From positions 1-64,000 of the forward strand of contig JANQIX010000026.1 in assembly GCA_028281925.1 (NCBI GenBank): a stretch of 64,000 nucleotides of DNA. Reading direction: 5' to 3'. Position 1 is the stretch's first letter, and every line of letters begins with the position of its first letter. Positions 52,964 to 61,853 of the stretch are shown piece by piece. This stretch comes from Alphaproteobacteria bacterium. Its GTDB lineage: Bacteria > Pseudomonadota > Alphaproteobacteria > DSM-16000 > Inquilinaceae. The notes beneath the pieces were generated by a model. The model did no database searches, was not told the DNA's origin, and saw only the letters and a program-made list of their open reading frames with translations. A program made the position numbers and the translations under genes.

Positions 52964-54471
52964 TGTCGGATCTGCTGACGCGGGAGGAATACGCCGCCAT
53001 CGCCGACGGGCTGACACCGCCCCGAACCGCGTTCATCGACGGCGCCTTTCGCGCAGCCCAGTCGGGCGACACCTTCGCCACCGTTAATCCGGCAACCGGG
53101 GCAACGCTGGCGGAGGTCGCCGCCTGTGACGGTGACGATGTCGACTTCGCCGTCGCCAAGGCGCGGGAGGCATTCGAAGACGGTCGCTGGTCGCGCCGGC
53201 ATCCGGCCGAGCGCAAACAGATCCTGATCCATCTGGCCAAGCTGATCGAGCGCAACCGGCACGAACTGGCGGTCATGGAAAGCCTGGATTCCGGCAAGCC
53301 GATCCGGGACTGCGTGACGATCGATGTGCCCGAGACCATCAACACGCTGAAATGGCACGCCGAAGCGGTCGACAAGATCTATGACCAGACGGCCCCGGTG
53401 GGCGAAGACGCGATCGCCATGATCGTGCGCGAACCGATCGGCGTTGTGGGCCTGGTGCTGCCCTGGAACTTCCCTTTGCTGATGCTCGCCTGGAAGATCG
53501 GCCCGGCATTGGCGGCCGGCAACTCGGTGGTGGTCAAGCCGGCCGAACAGACCTCGCTGACGGCTTTGCGGGTGGCCGAGCTGGCCGCGGTGGCGGGCAT
53601 CCCCCGGGGCGTGTTCAATGTCGTCACCGGCGATGGCCCGAGCGTCGGCGAGCCGCTGGGGCGCCACCCGGACGTCGATATGGTCTCGTTCACCGGGTCG
53701 ACGGAGACGGGCCGGCGGTTCCTGCACTATGCGGCGGACAGCAACCTGAAGAAGGTCTCGCTGGAATGCGGTGGCAAGAACCCGGCCCTGGTGCTGGAGG
53801 ATGCCGAGGACCTGGACCTTGTCGCCGAGCACGTCGTCAACGCGGCCTTCTGGAACATGGGCGAGAACTGTTCGGCCAATTCCCGGTTGATCGTGCACCA
53901 GACCGTCAAGGCGCCGCTGATGGAGCGCGTGCTGGCGCGCATCCGTGACTGGCGCACGGGCGATCCGCTGGACCCCGCCAATCATCTTGGCGCGCTGGTG
54001 GATGGCGAGCACTTCGCCAAGGTCTGCGGATATCTGGAGACGGGCCGGGCTACGGCATCTCTGGTGGTCGGCGGCGAGGGCAAGGACGGTTACGTCCCAC
54101 CCACCGTCTTCGACGACGTCAAGCCGGCCGACCCGCTGGGCCGGGAAGAGGTGTTCGGCCCCGTGCTCTCGGTGATCACCGTCGCCTCCACCGAAGAGGC
54201 GATTGCCGTCGCCAACGACACGCCGTATGGCCTCGCAGCCTCCGTCTTCTCGGCAAACGGCAAGCAGGCGCTGAGGGCAGCGCGCGCCATCCGCGCCGGC
54301 ACCGTTACCGTCAACTGTTATGGCGAAGGCGACATCACCACGCCTTTCGGCGGCTACAAGCAATCCGGCTTCTGGGGGCGCGACAACTCCGTGCACGCCC
54401 ATGACCAGTACACGGAAATGAAGACGATCTGGGTCGACCTCGCCGACCGCGCGGGGGAGGCCGTGGATTGA
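52963..54471 (+). CDS. NAD(P)-dependent aldehyde dehydrogenase
   Basis: A 502-residue ALDH. LPWNFPLLMLAWKIGPALAAGN, FTGSTETGRRFL, LECGGKNPALVLEDA (general-base Glu) and NMGENCSANSRL (catalytic Cys) are all intact. It starts at an ATG overlapping the dapA-like stop (TGATG) and its own stop overlaps the TTG start of the FAD enzyme. It probably oxidises a semialdehyde made by its neighbours. Confidence 0.92.
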   Translation: MSDLLTREEYAAIADGLTPPRTAFIDGAFRAAQSGDTFATVNPATGATLAEVAACDGDDVDFAVAKAREAFEDGRWSRRHPAERKQILIHLAKLIERNRHELAVMESLDSGKPIRDCVTIDVPETINTLKWHAEAVDKIYDQTAPVGEDAIAMIVREPIGVVGLVLPWNFPLLMLAWKIGPALAAGNSVVVKPAEQTSLTALRVAELAAVAGIPRGVFNVVTGDGPSVGEPLGRHPDVDMVSFTGSTETGRRFLHYAADSNLKKVSLECGGKNPALVLEDAEDLDLVAEHVVNAAFWNMGENCSANSRLIVHQTVKAPLMERVLARIRDWRTGDPLDPANHLGALVDGEHFAKVCGYLETGRATASLVVGGEGKDGYVPPTVFDDVKPADPLGREEVFGPVLSVITVASTEEAIAVANDTPYGLAASVFSANGKQALRAARAIRAGTVTVNCYGEGDITTPFGGYKQSGFWGRDNSVHAHDQYTEMKTIWVDLADRAGEAVD

Positions 54472-55802
54472 CGAAGGTCGCGCGGCTGCCCAAGGACCCG
54501 GGTCCGACAGGCTGGGCCGCCATCCTTGAGCCGCCGCCGCCCGCGCGCCGGCTGGACGAAGACACGACGGCCGACTGGCTGATCATCGGCGCGGGATTCG
54601 CCGGTCTGGCGGCGGCGCGGCGGCTGACCCAACTGCGCGGATCGGACCGGATCGTGCTGCTGGAGGCCTCACGCGTTGGGCTGGGCCCGGCCGGGCGCAA
54701 TTCCGGCTTCATGGTCGATCTGCCGCACAATCTGAACTCCGACGACTATGGCGGGTCGCTGGACGACGACCGGACCCAGATCGCGCAGAACCGCAGCGCC
54801 ATCGAGTTCGCTGCCGAATCCGCCGAAGAATACGCCCTGCCCCGTGAGGCGTTCGATCCGCGCGGCAAGATCAACGCGGCGGCGACCGACAAGGGCCTTG
54901 GCCACAACGCAGCCTATGCCCGCCATCTCGACGCGCTGGGCGAACGGCACGAGACGCTGGACGAAGCGGCGATGCGGGCGCTGACGGGCACGGCCTATTA
55001 CAAGGGCGGGCTCTTCACGCCGGGTGCTGCGATCCTGCAGCCGGCCATGTTCGTGCGCGGCGTGGCCGCCGGCCTCGCGGCCAAGGTTGCGATCCATGAG
55101 GAAAGCCCGGTCACGGAACTGCAGCGCACGGGGGCCGACTGGCGGGCGGTGACGCCGGTCGGTGCCGTGACCGCGCCGCGGGTCATCCTAGCCGTCAACG
55201 GGCATGCCGAGAGCTTCGGCTATTTCGCCCGGCGGCTGATGCACGTCTTCACCTATGCGTCGATGACCCGTGCGCTGAAGCCGGAGGAGGTCGCAGCACT
55301 GGGCGGCGCGCCGGCCTGGGGTGTCACCCCGTCCGACCCCATGGGCTCAAGCGTGCGGCGCGTCTCCGGCACCGGCGGCGACCGCATCGTGGTGCGCAAC
55401 CGCTTCACCTACGATCCGGGCATGGAGGTGTCCGAACAGCGGCTGGGCGATGTCGCCCGGACGCACGATGCCAGCTTCGCGGCACGGTTCCCGATGCTGA
55501 GCGGGGTCGCGATGGAATACCGCTGGGGCGGGCGGCTGTGCCTGTCCTGGAACGGCGTGCCGGCCTTCGGCGAGGTCGAAGACGGCCTCTTCGCCGCCTG
55601 CTGCCAGAACGGACTGGGCACCACCAAGGGCACACTGGCCGGCATATGCGCGGCCGACCTCGCGGCACAGGGCAACACGCCCCATGTGGCGGAGCTGCAA
55701 GCCGCCGCCGAACCCCGCCGCCTGCCACCGGAACCGCTGGCCTGGATTGGCGCCAACGCGACCATGCGCTGGAAGGAATGGCGCGCCGGCCGCGAGCTGT
55801 AG
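54468..55802 (+). CDS. FAD-dependent oxidoreductase (DAO/PuuB-like)
   Basis: A 444-residue flavoenzyme. TADWLIIGAGFAGLAAARRL is the FAD-binding Rossmann motif, and GLGPAGRNSGFMVDLPH is typical of the DAO superfamily. The end reads CQNGLGTTKGTLAGICAADLA and then WIGANATMRWKEWRAGREL. The TTG start at 54468 is supported by GGGGGAGG 7 bases upstream and by overlap with the ALDH stop. It oxidises an amine or imino acid. A broken 3-prime copy of this gene occurs at 62634. Confidence 0.9.
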   Translation: MTKVARLPKDPGPTGWAAILEPPPPARRLDEDTTADWLIIGAGFAGLAAARRLTQLRGSDRIVLLEASRVGLGPAGRNSGFMVDLPHNLNSDDYGGSLDDDRTQIAQNRSAIEFAAESAEEYALPREAFDPRGKINAAATDKGLGHNAAYARHLDALGERHETLDEAAMRALTGTAYYKGGLFTPGAAILQPAMFVRGVAAGLAAKVAIHEESPVTELQRTGADWRAVTPVGAVTAPRVILAVNGHAESFGYFARRLMHVFTYASMTRALKPEEVAALGGAPAWGVTPSDPMGSSVRRVSGTGGDRIVVRNRFTYDPGMEVSEQRLGDVARTHDASFAARFPMLSGVAMEYRWGGRLCLSWNGVPAFGEVEDGLFAACCQNGLGTTKGTLAGICAADLAAQGNTPHVAELQAAAEPRRLPPEPLAWIGANATMRWKEWRAGREL

Positions 55803-55865
55803 GCCCGCAGTGATGTCCAGACTTGTCTGCAAATTGGCGGTCAGAGCTGCTGGTGACCCGCTGCA

Positions 55866-55955
55866 GTCGGTTGCGGTTCCGTGGGCACGGTCCCAGCACA
55901 TCGGCGGCCGTCCATCCAGCTGCGGTCAGTTGCTGTTTCGCGGCTTGAGACCCTT
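55866..55955. repeat. Dispersed intergenic repeat, copy 2
   Basis: Contains GGTTGCGGTTCCGTGG, ATCGGCGGCCGTCC and the core AGCTGCGGTCAGTTGC...CGCGGCTTGAGACCC. Related to copies at 11691 and 56298. Confidence 0.6.
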
Positions 55956-56079
55956 TGACGAAGAGAGAATATGACGACGGTCGGCCGCGACACCATGTCG
56001 GCGGCGCCGACAGTGCCATCGTCTCGACATGCGTCTTCCACCGCGCCTACGGTCGCTGTCGGGGGCCGGGAGGAAGACG

Positions 56080-56271
56080 ATGTGCATCGATCTCTACGGC
56101 AAGGCCGTCCTGACCGTCATCGCCGCATGCCTGCTCTGGAACGTCGCCGCCGACCTGATGGTGGCGCGAAGGGCGACCGCGCAGCTGCAGCCGGACGTGG
56201 TCGACGTCCGGATCGTCGGCCATGCCCTCGCGACGGACGACGCCGTTCCTGTCGCGGTCACCAGCTACTGA
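56080..56271 (+). CDS. Small membrane-anchored hypothetical protein
   Basis: A 63-residue protein beginning MCIDLYGKAVLTVIAACLLW, a single N-terminal membrane anchor, followed by a short periplasmic tail (DVVDVRIVGHALATDD). The ATG at 56080 has GGGAGGAAG upstream and is preferred to the open frame back to 56029. The layout resembles small conserved proteins seen in related alphaproteobacteria; function unknown. It sits between two dispersed repeats. Confidence 0.6.
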   Translation: MCIDLYGKAVLTVIAACLLWNVAADLMVARRATAQLQPDVVDVRIVGHALATDDAVPVAVTSY

Positions 56272-56297
56272 CGGATCCAGCATCCAAGTTGTTCGTG

Positions 56298-56402
56298 CCG
56301 TTGTCGCTTTCCGGCCCGTTGGGGACGGTTGGGCATCCTTCGCACCGACTGGCGGCTGCCCCCTCAGCTGCGGTCAGTCGGCGTTCCGCGGCTCGTGACC
56401 CG
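56298..56402. repeat. Dispersed intergenic repeat, copy 3
   Basis: Carries CCGTTGTCGCTTTCCGG, ACTGGCGGCTGCCC and the core AGCTGCGGTCAGTCGGCGTT followed by CCGCGGCTCGTGACCC. The remaining bases up to the next gene at 56583 show nothing recognisable. Confidence 0.6.
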
Positions 56403-56582
56403 AAGCCGCCAAATAGCTTGACCCCCGGGGATGACTCGCATCTGACCCATCCAGGCGACGTCTCTTGTCCGTTGTACGGTCCATCTCACCCTCGAGACTT
56501 GCTGGATCAGAAGTTGGCTATTGTGTTCCTTTAGTAAACTTGATCTCAAATATATGCAATTTTGTAGGTAGGAGTCAGTACG

Positions 56583-59084
56583 CTATTTTGAATTGAGCTT
56601 TTCAATTCTTTGTATTGCCCTTTCCGCTGCGGAAACTATTTTCGGACTAGGTTCACGAGCAATAACTTGAAATAAATACGGCAGAGCCTCAGTATTTCCG
56701 ATACGACCCAATGCTACGGCGGCTGCTCGCTGCAGGTCTTCTGAGTAGTAGCGATGTAAGTAACCTCTCCGTAGTCCGCGCCATTTGAGGGCATCCGCAA
56801 TAATGGGAATCGCTCTATTGTCTCCCAGGATGCCTAAAGAACTAATAATCGACGATTTGTGCTTCACAGAAGAAGAACGCTGAAGAATCGAGACAATCTC
56901 CTCAAACGCTTTCGTTGCTCCTAGATTGGAAAGCGCCCTCACAGCGTGGATGCGGAAATTGTCTGGGTTGGCCGGATCCAATGTCTTGATCAGTGAATCA
57001 ATCGCCTCTTTTCCTCCAATTTGAACCATTCGCTCAACTATCGCCAACTTCCTGTGTCGTTTTATTGAGCTCTCCGACATTTCTTGGCTCAATCTCTCTA
57101 GCTCCGGCTCAACAAAGTCCGTTGTGATTTCGTCTAACTGGATTTTTAGGTGTCCCCTCATTCTGTATACTGGCACAAGCCGCTCATGGGGCCACAAATA
57201 GGCTGCGGCTCGGCCGTTCCGCTCCCATTCTTGGGCGGCGAGTCGTACCTGACGGAGTAAACGTAGTTCATCTTTGGTGTCTTCGATCCAAATCTGCAGC
57301 CTTGTCCAACTTCGAAAAAGTGCTTCGTGGGCGACCTCGATATATGCTGCGTCTTCGTCTCCACGACTCCTTACCAGCAACCGAGCCTCGGTCATCCGTT
57401 CGATAAAGCGTCTTGCCGCGTCAGTACTTTCCGCCCTAAGTGCTGGCTCCCTACGGCGAGTAGCTGTTCCCCGATCATCAACTTCTACAAGTTCACGGAA
57501 CACGATTGGTAATGCAGATTGTGCCTCTTCGTCAAGTTCACCAAATATTGTTTCTGAACGTTTTCCAATGGCTCCTTGAACACCTCCAAGTTCTTCATAT
57601 TTTCCATGCGACAACACGATATTTCCTTGGCAAGCGTGAAAGAGTTCGTCCAAGGTGTAAGCCATCAAGGCGAGCGAACCTGGCTCGGAGCCAGTATCGT
57701 CCAGAATCCGTTGGATCAAGCCTTCCTCGAAGCTCAACCCGGCTCTTCGGGCCGGCCGTGCGAGCATGTCGTGAAGGTCAACGATGCGCGGCACCGTGAC
57801 TGGGAATGTGCCTCGCTCAAGAAGCTGAGACATCTCTGGAATGTGGAGGCACTCACCATAGAAATCACCACGCAGTGTAACAACTACACGAGCCACCTCA
57901 ACTTGAGAGACGTCAGCAAGCATCTTAATAAATGGCACGCGATATGCTTGCCTAATTGTGGAAAATACTTCTTCAAACTGGTCAATGAACAGCAGGATTA
58001 GAGAAACAGTGGATTCCGAGTCTTGTAGCTCACGAAAAATGTTTGTAAGAGTTTCCGGGCTTTTCTCAAGATCTCTCGCTAGATTCCTGCGCGTGAACTT
58101 TGGTACGTCTTTGAGCAATGCTGCGGCCAGCGCCGCAAATGGATTGCCTGCTCCGAGTAGGTCTGGCGATGTTGTTACGGTGAGGATGCCACCAATCTTC
58201 GATGTTGAGAGCAGCCGCGGGATCAGGCCTGCAGCGACCAATGAAGACTTACCACTTCCGCTCGCGCCGACCACCGCAGTGAAATCGTTCTCTCGAACGC
58301 GAGCCACTAGGAGGTCCGTTTCCCGTCCACGGCCGAAAAAGATAGGCACATCCTTGATTCCAAATGCTCGTAGTCCAGGGAAGGGCGACCCTGTCCACTC
58401 CTCACTTGCAGTGGCAGTAACAGAATACTCCTTGGCGAACTTACTCTTTAGAGAGGTGCAATTCTCAAATACTTGTTCGCTTTTATCGTTCTGTTCATCT
58501 TCTTGAAGTAACTGTTTAATTATAAATCGCAAATTACTTTCCAACATTACTCTATAATCATCTGGTTTTGTAAAAATTTTATAGCCTCCAGTCAGCTCTC
58601 CTGTCTCAGGATCCTTGAATTCTCTGAAGAATTCTCTGAGTCTCTCGAATTGTGATCGCTTCTCATCGAGGTCTGGATCATCTAGCTTGAGAGCAGGGAC
58701 GTCGTCACGCTTGTAGACAAGGACGCGTGGCCGACCATTCTGACGATTCCCCCGCATAGCGTCGCAGAATTCATAATGCGTTCCCGACAGGAAGTACTTC
58801 CCATCAATACTGACGGGCGTACCCATTCTCGTCCAGAAAACCGAAAGGAAGATGTCGCAGTCTGACGGTAATGGCAGGCCGCGTCGGATGGCTTCCTGTG
58901 GTATAAGGTTGGCTTCCATAGGAGGACCACCTATGACGTCCCAAGCGACGGCTTCAAGTGTAAGTTTGCCACGGAAGAAGACGTCGTAAGGCAGATCTCC
59001 TACCGTCTTGAGTGCGATGGATCGCTCGTCAGCAACATCGCCAGGCGAAGCAATGAAAACGCGTAGGTGCTTTGAGTAACTCAT
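56583..59084 (-). CDS. DUF4062 / STAND NTPase / HEAT-repeat protein, candidate antiphage sensor
   Basis: An 833-residue protein with three parts. Residues 1-170: RVFIASPGDVADER, then DIFLSVFWTRMGTP and SGTHYEFCDAM, the DUF4062 (TIR-like) fold. Residues 230-640: a STAND-type ATPase introduced by PFPGLRAFGIKDVPIFFGRGRE, with Walker A VVGASGSGKSSLVAAG and Walker B LILLFIDQFEEVFS. Residues 690-833: HEAT repeats (RIHAVRALSNLGATKAFEEI, AAVALGRIGNTEALPYLF). Composition is markedly AT-rich and the gene is flanked by repeats and an IS1182 element. Proteins with effector-STAND-repeat layout serve in antiviral abortive defence; that role here is inference. Confidence 0.82.
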   Translation of the reverse strand: MSYSKHLRVFIASPGDVADERSIALKTVGDLPYDVFFRGKLTLEAVAWDVIGGPPMEANLIPQEAIRRGLPLPSDCDIFLSVFWTRMGTPVSIDGKYFLSGTHYEFCDAMRGNRQNGRPRVLVYKRDDVPALKLDDPDLDEKRSQFERLREFFREFKDPETGELTGGYKIFTKPDDYRVMLESNLRFIIKQLLQEDEQNDKSEQVFENCTSLKSKFAKEYSVTATASEEWTGSPFPGLRAFGIKDVPIFFGRGRETDLLVARVRENDFTAVVGASGSGKSSLVAAGLIPRLLSTSKIGGILTVTTSPDLLGAGNPFAALAAALLKDVPKFTRRNLARDLEKSPETLTNIFRELQDSESTVSLILLFIDQFEEVFSTIRQAYRVPFIKMLADVSQVEVARVVVTLRGDFYGECLHIPEMSQLLERGTFPVTVPRIVDLHDMLARPARRAGLSFEEGLIQRILDDTGSEPGSLALMAYTLDELFHACQGNIVLSHGKYEELGGVQGAIGKRSETIFGELDEEAQSALPIVFRELVEVDDRGTATRRREPALRAESTDAARRFIERMTEARLLVRSRGDEDAAYIEVAHEALFRSWTRLQIWIEDTKDELRLLRQVRLAAQEWERNGRAAAYLWPHERLVPVYRMRGHLKIQLDEITTDFVEPELERLSQEMSESSIKRHRKLAIVERMVQIGGKEAIDSLIKTLDPANPDNFRIHAVRALSNLGATKAFEEIVSILQRSSSVKHKSSIISSLGILGDNRAIPIIADALKWRGLRRGYLHRYYSEDLQRAAAVALGRIGNTEALPYLFQVIAREPSPKIVSAAERAIQRIEKLNSK

Positions 59085-59284
59085 GGGCGAACCGCATTAT
59101 CTCTGTCAGATGATTCTAATCTTGCCCTGCGCCGCGGTCTTCTTGGCCAGTAATTGCCCACCCAATGATTGTCGGCAAGGTTGATGGTGCCTCAGCGGTT
59201 ATTGGGACGCAACCAGAAAAGCATCTGCGCAACGGTTGTGCCCCTAGTATGTCGATCCGCAAAGGCGACCGGCAGTAATTGGCA

Positions 59285-60863
59285 GATTTTGTTGATTTAG
59301 TCGCCGTGCCAGCCTTCGAGGGCTCTAGTGCCGCCGAGGAGCGGCCGTGACGCCAGGTTGATCGCCGTCGATTGGGCGGTTTCAGGGAACGTTTGGCTGG
59401 GTCGCGGACCCTTTCGGTTTTCAGGCTGGCATCGTCGACATGGCGGGCGGTGGTCTGAGTTTCGCGAGCTTGCGGAGGTTCTGGGCGGTGGCGGCGAGTA
59501 GGAACTCGTCGTGGGCGCCGCCGGGTCCGCGCAGGCGGAGCCGGCCGAGCCGGAGAATGCGCTTCAGGTGCGCAAACAGCATCTCGACCTTCTTCCGGTT
59601 CCGCCGGGCGGTGGCATAGGCCTCGGTCTTGGCGATCTCTCTGGCCATGTCGCGGGCGCCTTCGTGGACCGAACGGGTCACCTTGCGTTGCGGTGTCTTG
59701 GGGCAGCACCGCTGCTTCAGCGAACAGGGGCCGCAGGCGTATGTGTTGGCGAAGTAGCGCAGGGTGCCATCAGCCGATACATGGCCGGTCGTCGAAAGCG
59801 CCTTGCCCGCGGGGCAGACATACACATCGCGACCGTGGTCGTAGGTGAAGTCGTTGCGGGAGAAGGTGCCATCGTCCCGCTCCGACTTGTCGATGACCGG
59901 GATATGCGGCTCGATGCCCTGGTCCTCGACCAGCCAGCCGAGCATCTCGGCCGCGCCATAGGCGGTGTCGCCGGCGAGGCGTGCAGGATAGAGCCCGAAG
60001 CGGTCCATCGCCCGATCGATCATGGTCCGTGCCGCGCCGACTTCGGCCTGGCGGATGGCCCGGCTCGCCTCGACATCGACGATGACGGCGTGGTCGGTGT
60101 CGATCAGGTAGTTCGTGGCGTAGGCGAAGAAGGCCGGCCCGCGCAGCGCGCCGGTCCACTGGGCTGCGGGATCGGAGGGCGACACGAACTTCGGCTTGAC
60201 CGGGCTGGCGGCGCCGAAGGCGGCGTCATCCAGGGTCGCCAGATACTCCTGCACGGCCCGCCGGGCATCGGCCGGGATCGCCGCGGGATCCCATTCCTGG
60301 CCCGGCACCGAACGCTGCTTGTTGGCATCCGCCTGGATCAGGCTGGCATCGACCGCGAAGTCCTCGCCGCCGACCAGCCCCTCGGCCATGCAGCGCCGGA
60401 CCACGGTCTCGAACACGCGCCGTAGCGCATCGCTCTGGCGGAAGCGGCCGTGGCGGTTGCGCGAGAACGTCGAGTGGTCGGGCACCCGGCCGTCGAGACC
60501 GAGACCACAGAACCAACGGTAGGCAAGGTTGAGGTGGACCTCCTCGCAGAGCCGCCGCTCGGAGCGGATGGCAAAGCAGTAGCCGACGATCAGCATCCGG
60601 ATCATCAGTTCGGGATCGACCGACGGTCGGCCAATCTGGCTGTAGAAGGGCCGCAGCTCCTCCCGCACATCCTTGAGATCGAGGAACCGGTCGATCCGAC
60701 GGAGCAGATGATCGGCGGGGATGTGGTCGTCGAGCCGGAAGTCGTAGAACAGACGCTCCGGCGCCGCCTGCCTGCCCATCATGCCCCGTCCTCCTCGACC
60801 TATCTGAGGAGAACGGAATCACGCGCGCCAGTGGCCCGCAACCCCGCTTAAATCAACAAAATC
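59285..60863. mobile_element. IS1182-family insertion sequence, apparently complete
   Basis: Perfect 15-bp terminal inverted repeats GATTTTGTTGATTTA (59285-59299) and TAAATCAACAAAATC (60849-60863) enclose one transposase gene. A 4-bp direct repeat GGCA flanks both ends (59281-59284 and 60864-60867), the expected target duplication. All parts look intact, so the insertion is probably recent. Confidence 0.9.
59421..60782 (-). CDS. IS1182-family transposase
   Basis: A 453-residue DDE transposase. The N-terminal domain begins RLFYDFRLDDHIPADHLLRR and contains GRPSVDPELMIRMLIVGYCF and DHSTFSRNRHGRF. Catalytic landmarks are FAVDASLIQADANK (D), RLAGDTAYGAAEML (D) and the late RNRKKVEMLFAHLKRI (E). 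A cysteine knuckle (CGPCSLKQRCC) precedes the last part. The length is full for the family. Tandem ATGs start the frame. Confidence 0.93.
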   Translation of the reverse strand: MMGRQAAPERLFYDFRLDDHIPADHLLRRIDRFLDLKDVREELRPFYSQIGRPSVDPELMIRMLIVGYCFAIRSERRLCEEVHLNLAYRWFCGLGLDGRVPDHSTFSRNRHGRFRQSDALRRVFETVVRRCMAEGLVGGEDFAVDASLIQADANKQRSVPGQEWDPAAIPADARRAVQEYLATLDDAAFGAASPVKPKFVSPSDPAAQWTGALRGPAFFAYATNYLIDTDHAVIVDVEASRAIRQAEVGAARTMIDRAMDRFGLYPARLAGDTAYGAAEMLGWLVEDQGIEPHIPVIDKSERDDGTFSRNDFTYDHGRDVYVCPAGKALSTTGHVSADGTLRYFANTYACGPCSLKQRCCPKTPQRKVTRSVHEGARDMAREIAKTEAYATARRNRKKVEMLFAHLKRILRLGRLRLRGPGGAHDEFLLAATAQNLRKLAKLRPPPAMSTMPA

Positions 60864-60893
60864 GGCACGAGGCAGTCGGTTCGACCGTTCAGA

Positions 60894-61082
60894 TTATGTC
60901 AGCTCCAACTCCTGAACCCACCGCTCGCGGGTTTCCAGCCCAGTCAACCGGAATGGAGGCAGACCGTTCGCAACCCGTTCCTCGGGATTGACTGCCTCGT
61001 GCCAACAGCAATCGCCGCCCTTGATCAGCCGCCCCTCAAGCTGGAAGACGAAGCGACGCAGATCGCGGCCGCGCGCGTTCAC
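60894..61082 (-). CDS. Small hypothetical protein in the hupE operon
   Basis: A 62-residue protein (NARGRDLRRFVFQLEGRLIK...WVQELELT). The GTG at 61082 overlaps the stop of the upstream membrane-protein gene (GTGA), and GGAGG lies 8 bases before it, which is strong evidence of translation. It contains GGDCCWHEAVNPEER with a Cys-Cys-Trp-His group that could bind metal. No family recognised. The IS1182 element inserted 27 bases after its stop. Confidence 0.65.
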   Translation of the reverse strand: MNARGRDLRRFVFQLEGRLIKGGDCCWHEAVNPEERVANGLPPFRLTGLETRERWVQELELT

Positions 61083-61849
61083 GGCATGTCCCTCCGGTCG
61101 GGCATGCCCGGCAGGGGGTCGGCGGGGGGGTGGTCGATGTCGGGGAACGCAGGGACGGGGAGCGGGACCGGCCCCGTGCGCTGCTCGGACTCCGCCGGCT
61201 CCGTTTCGGGCTCGGGCCGGGGCGCCAGCGACGCGCCGCCATAGAGCGCACCGATGGCGATCAGCCAACTGCCGAGGATGCGGCCGGCAACCGTGACCCA
61301 TGGCCGGCGGAAGGCCCGTCCGGTCAGGCCGATGCCGGCCGTGACCCAGAGGCCGAGCAGAGCACCGGTCCACCGGATCGTCGGGTCGTGGACGGTCGGA
61401 TCGGTCCGGTCGATGGCCAGCGCCAGTGCGGCACCGACGACGAGGGCCGCGACCGGCAGCAGCCAGGGGCGCAACTTGGCGCCGGGCGCCAGCGCAAGCC
61501 CGGCGGCGATGCTGCCGATCGGGCCGATACGGTAGCTGTGGATCGGCGCGTCCGGGATCATGGCCAGAAGCGAGAGGAGCTGGTCCTTCGCGGCAAACCC
61601 GGCGGCGATGCCCGCGGCGAACACCGCCAGCCCCGCGATCCACAGCCGCGGCCCGGCCAGCGCGAGGCCGACGCCCAGCCCGACCAGCGGCAGCAGGCGC
61701 TCCGGCGTCAGGGCCCTCGATGCCAGCCACCATTCGAGCTTGCCCTGGCCCACCCCCGGTACCGCCGTCAGCACCACGACGGCGGCAGCGCCCAGCAACA
61801 GGAGTGCCGGTCCGGCCCATGGTCGGCATTTCGCCAGCACTGGCTGCAC
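61079..61849 (-). CDS. Membrane protein next to HupE/UreJ
   Basis: A 256-residue protein with about seven hydrophobic helices (GPALLLLGAAAVVVLTAVPG, LLPLVGLGVGLALAGPRLWI, AGLALAPGAKLRPWLLPVAA and others) and a Pro/Glu-rich soluble C-terminal tail. HupE-linked membrane partners of this size occur widely and may be second subunits of a metal transporter, but no residue pattern proves it. The GTG at 61849 lies 4 bases after the HupE stop. Confidence 0.7.
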   Translation of the reverse strand: MQPVLAKCRPWAGPALLLLGAAAVVVLTAVPGVGQGKLEWWLASRALTPERLLPLVGLGVGLALAGPRLWIAGLAVFAAGIAAGFAAKDQLLSLLAMIPDAPIHSYRIGPIGSIAAGLALAPGAKLRPWLLPVAALVVGAALALAIDRTDPTVHDPTIRWTGALLGLWVTAGIGLTGRAFRRPWVTVAGRILGSWLIAIGALYGGASLAPRPEPETEPAESEQRTGPVPLPVPAFPDIDHPPADPLPGMPDRRDMP

Positions 61850-61853
61850 CGGG

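Noticed and set aside
59150-59284. Another copy of the dispersed repeat beside the IS1182 left end
   Set aside because: GATCCGCAAAGGCGACCGGC recalls parts of such repeats, but the shared core AGCTRCGGTCAGT is absent.
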